Source of the DNA: Beroe ovata | Lineage: Eukaryota > Ctenophora > Nuda > Beroida > Beroidae | DNA length: 24,239 bases | Assembly (NCBI GenBank): GCA_946803715.1 | Contig: CAMPET010000029.1 | Coordinates: 357,660-381,898 of the forward strand | Reading direction: 5' to 3' | Shown: piece after piece, positions 1 to 9,200 of the stretch | How positions within the stretch are numbered: position 1 is the first letter of the stretch | Layout: each line of letters opens with the position of its first letter | Program-made: the position numbers and the translations under genes | Notes under the pieces: generated by a model | Told to the model about the DNA's origin: nothing | Seen by the model: only the letters and a program-made list of their open reading frames with translations | Databases searched by the model: none

Positions 1-63
1 CCCCACCCTCCAATCCCCACCTTACTGTCTCACCTAGTGTCTCACCTCTATCCCCCCTTCCAG

Positions 64-225
64 TCGTTGTCTCGACTACAACAGTACACGGAAAGTCCGG
101 ACTTTACCCCGGATAACGTGGGGAAGATCTCTGTGGCATGCAAGAGCATGTGCATGTGGGTCATCGCTATCGAGAACTATGCTAAAGTGTACAGATACGT
201 CCTGCCAAAGAAGGAACGATTCCAG
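64..225 (+). CDS. Dynein exon 1 of window: distal microtubule-binding domain
   Basis: 54 codons, phase 0 at both ends, after a pyrimidine-rich acceptor ending CAG. It encodes FTPDNVGKISVACKSMCMWV and a PKKERFQ end. This matches the conserved helix at the C-terminal side of the dynein microtubule-binding domain and the start of the returning stalk strand. The donor is GTACCG at 226. Confidence 0.9.
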
Positions 226-3200
226 GTACCGCTACTTGTGGAAACACTTACTGAACTCTCGTTATTTAGCATTTGGGGCGTGGTTTCAAGAAGGTCGGTC
301 AATCCAATCATTCATTAGCGTGATTATTGCACTGGAAATTGGACATTAGTAATTTCGATTATTGTGAGTTGTCTGTAAGTTCACAATGGACCACAATATC
401 CCCCAGGAATCTATGGAACACCTGAAAGCAGCGCAGAACGCACTTCTCAAGAAGCAGGAACAACTCCAAATGGTACAAGAACAGCTCAATTCTCTGCAGA
501 ACAAGTACAACAACACTCGACTTGACCGGGACAAGCTGGAGAACAGGATAATCCAGACTAAGAAGCGGCTGGACCGAGCTAATGTGCTGATAGAGGCACT
601 CTCGGGGGAGAAGGAGAGGTGGAGTAAACTGGTGGAGGAGTTGAACCTGGCTGCCCCCTCCCTCATGGGCGATACACTCCTCACAACCGCTGCTATGGGT
701 GAGTGGTACAGTGCCTTAATGTGAGCTGAACTGCAGTGAACAATGTATAATATACAATGTACAGTCATGACGTACATTGTCCAGGATAGCTGTACCGGCT
801 TCGGAAAGCTGATGTGACATAGAGCTCGGTGTTGTCGGATGCTGATAAGTGTTTATGTTTCTCAAATAACTAAATGCATCATCTTTCTAACACATGACAC
901 GTCTTGCAGTTTACATCGGTCCCTTTACACAACTGTACCGGGAGAAACTGTGGACATCCTGGATTGACATCTGCTCTGAGCGGGAGATATCAGTCTCCAA
1001 GAAGGACTACGTCTCGTTACTCAGTGCACCGATAGAGACACAGAAGTGGTACACTCAGGGGCTGCCACGGGACCACTTCTCGACGGAGAACGCCGTCCTG
1101 CTGATGAACTGCCACCGGTGGCCGCTACTCATTGACCCACAGGGACAGGGCAAAAAGTGGCTCATGGGCCTGGAGAAGGGGAACATGACTGTCGTGCCGT
1201 TTGGTAGTGTGCACATGCTCACTGATATAGAGAATGCGATCAGACTGGGAACTAGCGTGCTCCTTGAGGTGAGTGATGAGAAAAACATGGTATTCATATT
1301 TTGTGGTATCATTTATGATATCGGAGGGAAAATATGCAATTCCAGTATTGACATGCACTCCGTCATTCCCCCATCTCCTATCCAGGGAGTACCCGACTAC
1401 ATAGACCCGGCACTCTATCCCATCCTAAACCGGAGACAGTGTGAACAGAGTGGAGTGGTGTCAATTGTCGACATTGATATCGAGTATAACAAGGAGTTCA
1501 GACTGTACATGTCCACTAGTCTGAGTAACCCTGAGTACCCGCCTGAGGACTGTATCAAGATCACTCTCATCAACTTCACCGTTACTTTCTCCGGCCTGCA
1601 GCAGCAGCTCCTCAACCGGGTCGTTAAAATGGTGGGTGTGATATATTGAGCACTGCGCGCCATGATGCTTTGTCTTCGTATCAATTGAGAAAATGGTGAT
1701 TTGAACCGCCCTAATGGGCAGCTTTGTAGTGACCCGATGAAAGTACAGAAATGAGCTATCCTGCCCATTTCCAGGAGAGACCGTGGTTGGAACAGCAGAA
1801 GGACGCCATCTTGAAGCAGCTGTTTGAAGACAATCTCCAGCTCCGTAATCTGGAGGACGAGATACTGGAGACGTTATCGTCCGTGCAGGCTGATATACTG
1901 GATGATCAGGTGAGACAGAATGATCAGGTGAGAGGGGGGAGTGAGTGGGGGGGAGTGAGAGGGGGGCGGTAATATTCCGACATTTAGAATTACACGATTC
2001 TCTCCTAGAGTCAGGAATCCTGACGTACTACAATAACAATTGACTACAATAACTACACCATGCACGTCCACTATAATTATCATTGCACCACAATGTCTCA
2101 CAGATTTTAACAGGCGAGAACAAATTTCAACTGCAGCTCCGCCCTCAATAATGTGAATAACCATCACGATCACACCCCCCTCACAGGACTTGGTGAGTAC
2201 ACTAGACAAGTGTAAGAAGACGGCAGGGGAGATACAGGTGCGGGTGAGTGAGTCAGTTCAAATGCAGAGCAAGATAGAATCGACAAGGAAGAAGTACCTA
2301 CCAGTGAGTTCGAGTAATGGTTGTGAACAACGCCTGTATCGCAGTGATGCACGCCGGTTCATTATTCGTCAACCGGCGGCGGCGTGCCGAAAATGGCCCG
2401 GCGTGGCGGCGTTTCGGCGGCGTGGATCAAAATTTTATCAGAATTTATGTTTTAATTTCCAGGCCAAAAAATTGTGTACACGTGAAACAATGATTAAACG
2501 AGTGTGGTTTTTACNTTGGAACAGCAGAAGGACGCCATCTTGAAGCAGCTGTTTGAAGACAATCTCCAGCTCCGTAATCTAGAGGACGAGATACTGGAGA
2601 CGTTATCGTCCGTGCAGGCTGATATACTGGATGACCAGGTGAGACAGAATGATCAGGTGAGAGGGGGGGGGCGGTAATATTCCGACATTTAGAAAATTAG
2701 TATTATACACGATCCTCTCTAAGAGTCAGGATCCCCTGACGTACACCACAAATAGACTACAATAACTACATCATGCACCTCTACTATAATTATTATTACA
2801 CCACAATGTCTCACAGATTTTTAACAGGCGAGAACTAAATTTCGACTGCAGCTCCACCCTCAATAACGTGAATAACCATCACACCACAGGACTTGGTGAG
2901 TACACTAGACAAGTGTAAGAAGACGGCTGGGGAGATACAGGTGCGGGTGAGTGAGTCAGTTCAAATGCAGAGCAAGATAGAATCTACAAGGAAGAAGTAC
3001 CTACCCGTGAGTTTGTGTAATGGTTGTGAACAACGTCTTTATCGTGTTTTGTAGTTATCAATTATTGGTTATCAATCGATTAGCACAACTATGATGTACC
3101 ATGCCATCTACTGCGTTATTGTCACGATGTTTTTCAATCGTTAATTACTCAATTAACTCATTATCCAGGTAGCTACACGTGGAGCTATCATCTACTTTAT

Positions 3201-6200
3201 CATGTCTGATCTCACACTGCTCAACTGCATGTACAACTTCTCGCTGGAAATGTTCATGAATGTGTTCAAAACAACCGTTCACAGTCTCGGCAACTCGTAC
3301 ATTGCCCCTGACCAGGTGACGATGTGACTCATCAGTGATGCCCTATTCACGTTACGAGTCATCACAGTGATGACTCATCAGTCATCAGTATAAATCACTG
3401 CCATGACTTGAGTGACCCTCTTCTTGCTTTATAAGTCTATATTTTGAACTTAATGACGTTCGATTCGTCTTAACAAAATAAAAAGTTTCCCAATTCAATC
3501 TCTCCTCATCATCGCGGACATCTCTGTGAAGATTGGCTCATATCCAGGTAATTCTCCCTGTCACACACCCTGTCTCTCATAGGAAGATGACGTGGTACTG
3601 GAGTTCAACTTCAACACTGCAAACAGAGACAGACAACTCGACTTCAAAGTGGACAAACACGTGTCGGATTTGGTGGACCATATCACAATGAACCTACACA
3701 AACAGGTACGGTAATATTCAGGTAAAGGTATAGTTATCACTTATCAGGTAGTGACTTGTAGGAGTCGCACGACGGCGATAATCACATGATGTTCAAAAGC
3801 TTCTGACTTGATCGTATCTCTAAGGTAATAACGTTTTAAACTTGCTCTCTAAGTGGCATGATGAGAGGTTGATTAATTCCCTAATTGACTCACTTTAGGA
3901 GATTCATCACTGATCAATTGACTGAAATTGATCCACTGACAATGTTCCCCTCACCATCCCACAGGTGGTTTGTGCCCTCTACTCGAAGCACCATCTAGTC
4001 TACTCGTTCCTGGTGTGTATCCAAGTGTTGAGGAACAGTGGCATCGTCACGGACACGGAATGGGATGTCTTCCTGCACGGAGGAACTCTCAAACTCATGA
4101 GTAGTATGTGTTCATTGTTCTGCACGTGTGAGAAGTGTGAATAATCATGATGATCATTGTTCATTCTGCGCGTGTGAGAAGTGTGAATGATCAGTGTGTT
4201 CATTGTTCATTGTTCTGCACGTGTGAGAAGTGTGAGAACTCTAATATAGAATCTATAAGTGTGAACTGTGAATAATACACGGTTATTGGATATATTGTGA
4301 ACACTACTAGAGTACTGATGTGAGCACGCAGCTATTTCAGAATCGAGTCAGTTTGTACCAGTAATGGAAGATGACATATTGGGGAGTACGTTTACCAAGG
4401 CAGCAACCACAGGGTAAGGGATACGGTGTATAACTGTAACAGTCGTGCACAGAGAGGACAGGGTTCTCTCTGCCCTATTGCAAGTGTTTGGACTCTTTGA
4501 GCCCATACCCCTAATAGTAGTAGTTCATTGCTATTGGTTTACCACTAAGGGCTACTATAATGATATGTTATTCTGATAACATATTGTGTGTGTGCAGGGC
4601 TCCACTAATTGGAAAGCGGGTCAACAGACTGAAGAGTAAGAGGATGCTGGGTAAGCCGACCTGGCTGACCACCAGTCAGTGGGAAGCATGTAACATGATA
4701 GAGAACGCATTGCCTCCATTCCAGGGATTGACCAAGAATATGATTGATAAGCCGGAGTTCTGGTTGGTAACACTACACAAAAATATTGTCACAATATTAT
4801 GTTCATTGGTCCAATGATCTAATTAACTGGACAGCTATAACCTGATATTAGATACACTATTACATGCATATCCCCACTAACCCGCTATACACACAGGCAG
4901 GCAATGCTGGCGTCGCCCAATCCATACTACATGTTTGAGCAGACTCGGTCCAGGTCCAGCTCCACAACGTCAATGAAGTCATCACGAGCTGACAGTTCAC
5001 TGGAGCTGATATCAGAGGACAGTGAGGCAGACATTCACTCATCATCGCAACTGTCAGGTATCAATGTGTGTGTGTGTGTGCGACACTGTTTGACACCAGG
5101 AAGGAATTTTGCGGAATTCCGCTATTTTGGGATAGCGGCCTTTCCTTAGACTCCAAAGATCAAATTTTGATTCCTGACATCGAGCAGACATGTGAAGTGA
5201 GCATGTTTTACATGACTGCGTTTTTCTCAGAAACAGTACCTCCAGAAACAAGGCCTAGTTGGAAATGGTCGAGCTTGTCAGCGTTCCAGAAGCTCATGCT
5301 AATCAAAGTGCTGCGGATGGATGCCCTAATGGAGAGTTGCAGTACTTTTGTCTCTTTGACTCTGGGTGAACAGTTCATAGGTTCTCAGGAGCAGAGTTTG
5401 AATAATCTCTACAGAAAGAGCAAGCCTCAGAACCCAATCCTCTTCATTCTATCGCCAGGTATAGGACAGCTGACCTCTGTGATCAACTGATGTCAAGTTT
5501 TCTCTGTTCTGTTTGCTGTAAGCTGATGCCAAGTTTACTGTCAAGTTAACTGTTAACTGTAACGATAAATCTGGCTATCACAGGTGTCGATCCTACTACT
5601 AAGTTACAACGCCTCCTCAAAGATCTCAATGAGAACGTAGACATGTTGGAAATGGTCTCACTGGGGCGAGGTCAGGGTCCACGAATTGAGGAGATATTGA
5701 GGAATGCCATGAGTAGGGGCAAGTGGGTCTTCCTACAGAACTGCCACTTGGGTCATTCGTGGCTCCAAAATCTTCAGAAAGTGATTCACAGGTACTGCCA
5801 ATTAATAACGCCGATTACTCATTGATCGCAGTGTTGTGTGATTGGCTAACACACGCATCTCTCGAAAAGGGTCTTCTTCTAAACGTAGCTGTAGCGCGCG
5901 AAAATTGAAAAAGTGTTATTTGTGCGCAGTCACGTGACTAGTTTCTATAGCAATATACTGCGCGCGTTAGCAATAGCCTTGCTAGCTGCGAGGGACTGCA
6001 TTTGCGATGGAACTAAAACCTTATTGACGAAGAACAGCGCCCTATTACCATAACCCTTATCACCCTGTCAGTATGCAAACAGAATCACTCCACCAAGACT
6101 TCAGACTATGGCTGAGCTCTATGCCCGATAAGGAAATCCCTGGGCCCGTCATACAACGCAGCATCAAGGTGTGTAAACTTGTGTTTATTATTTTTTATCA

Positions 6201-9200
6201 TAAGTATATTTTCCATAACCAAATAATATTTGGTTGTTTCCGTTCACGGCATCAGGCGTTCTTCATTCTAAACTCTATGATATGAAAAAGAACGCGGCAT
6301 ATTTGACAGACCACATCACGTGTAGAAATACTGAAAGCTTTCTCTACACTAACTTTTTCTTGTATTGTCTGTCTAATACCAATGACGCGTTTTCATATGA
6401 TGAATTTGAAATGGGCCATTAGATATGTAAATGTGTTATTTGCGTCCACCTAGCAAAGAGGGCCCTTCCTTGCTCGCACGTTTAGCATCAGCTAAATTCA
6501 TTTTGACAACCCTCAGGTCGCGTTGGAACAGCCTCGTGGAGTAAGGGCTAACCTCCATCAAGCATTCATATCGGGAGTGATTTCTACATCCATGTATAGT
6601 GATGACGACGCTGGACCCAACTTTAGAAAGCTCGTCTACAACCTGTGTCTATTCAACAGTGTAATTCTGGAGAGGAAGAAATACGGCTCCCTAGGATGGA
6701 ATATTCCCTACGAGTTCACCAACTCCGATCTCGAGGTTTGTAACTTGGCCTCAACATCAAAACAATCCCATTCATCAAACTCTGAATCACACGCACACAC
6801 AAACACGATCTCACAATCACGCACACTCTAACCCCCTCCCTTCCTCCCCTGGCAGGCGTGTATCCAAGTGCTCCACCAGCTAATGAGTGAGTATGTGGCC
6901 ATCCCGTGGGAAGCTCTACTCCAGCTAGCTGGTACAGTCATGTATGGCGGCAGAGTGACTGATAAGTGGGACCAGCGTACACTTGCTGCCATACTGTCGA
7001 AATTCTTCAACGAGGCTGCCATACAACATGGGTACAGATTCACTGTCACAGAGGTGAGTACTAATTGGCAACAGGCTGGACCAATTATTGACACTGGTGT
7101 CACACTTGGCACCAAGGAAAAGCATGGCTGTAGGATCTCTTGTTTTAGTTTCCAATTCTGTCTGTGGACACGAACTATATCCCTGCAGTCGTATCAGTTG
7201 CCGAGCGATCTGACGATTGAAGAGACTCTCTCCTTCATTTCCTCCCTTCCAAACTACGATAACCCAGAGTTGTTCGGCATGCACCACAACGCAGATAAGA
7301 CATTCAATGAACACTCCAGTAAAGAGCTTGTCAACTACCTCCTCGTTTTCCAGCCATCATATCAACTTGACGGGTAAGGGGGCCGGGGGGGTCACGACCC
7401 ATGCTGTACAATTAACAGTTGGTGTCTCTCTCACATTTATCCCTGGTTTTCCGAATATTACACAAGTTCCCTCCCTCTAGAGATCTGTCTAACAAAGATA
7501 GTCTTGTCATGGAGTTCCTGATCCATGTTCACAAGACACTCCCTGAGCAGATAACGGGGCCTGCCTTCATGGACTACAACCCTGATGTCCTGCACACCGC
7601 CCTGGGTGGAGCAGAGCGACCACCGAGTGTACTCTTTGAAAAGGGCTACCTGAAGCCCAAAGTCACGGACATCAGCGCGTGTACACCCATGCAGAATGTA
7701 GTGAGGCACGAGGTTAGCATATAGGGAGTGTGTGATTATGATAGGTGTGTGTCTGTGTGTCTGTATGGAAAAACAATAGTGTGTGTATGTGTCTGTGTGT
7801 GTGTGTGACCCCCGCATTCACGCCATTGTATTTCCCAGGTGCGGCACTTCAATCGTCTCCTCGGTATCATACAACAAGGGCTCCGGACTCTGGCCATGTG
7901 TCTCCAAGGAGACGAGGCGATGACCACTGCTGTGGATGAGATGTACCAAGCTATCCTTGACAACAAGCTCCCACCAGCGTGGCGGGTAGGAGTGGATTAT
8001 GGAAATATTTCCTTTTGTTTCTATTAATTCGTTCACGTGGTTTAATTACTATCTCGTCTCAGGAGTATTCTACGAGTGTGGCACAGCCACTGGCCCATTG
8101 GGTTGAGAGTCTTGCTAGTCGTATCAACTTCATGCAGTATTGGATAGATCTCTGTATAGAGGGCACTGTATCTAATCAGTTGTATGGTGTGCAGTACAGG
8201 TAACATGTATACTGAGTATCAATCCCATTGGGGTGATACTGAATGGGGATTGAGGGTCCCCCAATCCCTAGTCATATTACAGAATATGACATGTTGTCAG
8301 CCCTATTATGTTTTCAGTCATTGTTGTCAGTTGTTGTTATTATTAAACTTGATACCCAAGTGTTAACAGTGAGCTGCTGTTCTCACAAGAGGAGGTCTCA
8401 TTCCAAGACATTGTGAAGATGAGCAGTGCGTATCAGAAGACAATCCCGCCCACAGTTGAGAAACTGCCCCGGTCATTCTGGCTCTCGGCCCTATTCTTCC
8501 CCCAGGGTTGGTCTTCATCTCATAAAGTCATGATGTGTTACATCATATTATGTGGATATCTAAAAAGTAGAAATGTTGAATTGCAGCGGTAACAGTAGCT
8601 TTCGTTTTAATCGTTAGATAATATATTTGTTACTTCACAGTTCACACCTATGATTCGGTGCGTATTGCCCAAATTTCACTCGGCTTTCCCCGAGAAATAT
8701 GGCCAAATGCGCACCTGCCCCGATCAGGTGTTGTCTTATTGTTGCACCAACACCGGCATGGTGCCGCAGACAGTGACAATTCGGTACCTCCCCCCTCAGG
8801 TTTGCTGACAGCTGTCCTCCAGACTTACTCACGAAAACACGGTATCCCAATTGACTCCATCACATTTGAACACAGCGTCTCGCCCCTCTCTCCACCCCAA
8901 GAGGAAGAGGATAAAGTGAAGGCTGTCAACGCTGGTCTCACTCCTGCTATGTGGGCATTCCCGGTGAGCTGATTGTAATGGACACACCATGGTCCACAGA
9001 TCACTTGTCATACCACATAGTCCTGTTTAACTGATTACGTGTGAGTACTCTCTGATAATTGGACATATCTCCTGCAGGGACCGGACGTGCCCGAGGAGGG
9101 TATACTAGTTCATGGCCTCTTCCTAGACGGTGGCCGGTGGGACGGCTCTAACGTGGTGGAGGCACTGCCCGGCAAACAAGTCATTCCCCTCCCCGAGATA

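Noticed and set aside
346-777. 143-residue minus-strand reading frame
   Set aside because: Lies antisense over dynein exon 2, whose plus-strand protein matches a known family.
4897-4900. First of the tandem acceptors as start of dynein exon 12
   Set aside because: Using it in phase with exon 11 gives an early stop; the acceptor 4 nt later joins correctly with both neighbours.
5928-5939. Perfect 12-bp palindrome AGTCACGTGACT in intron 14
   Set aside because: Contains an E-box, but a 12-bp palindrome in a mid-gene intron is weak evidence of regulation.
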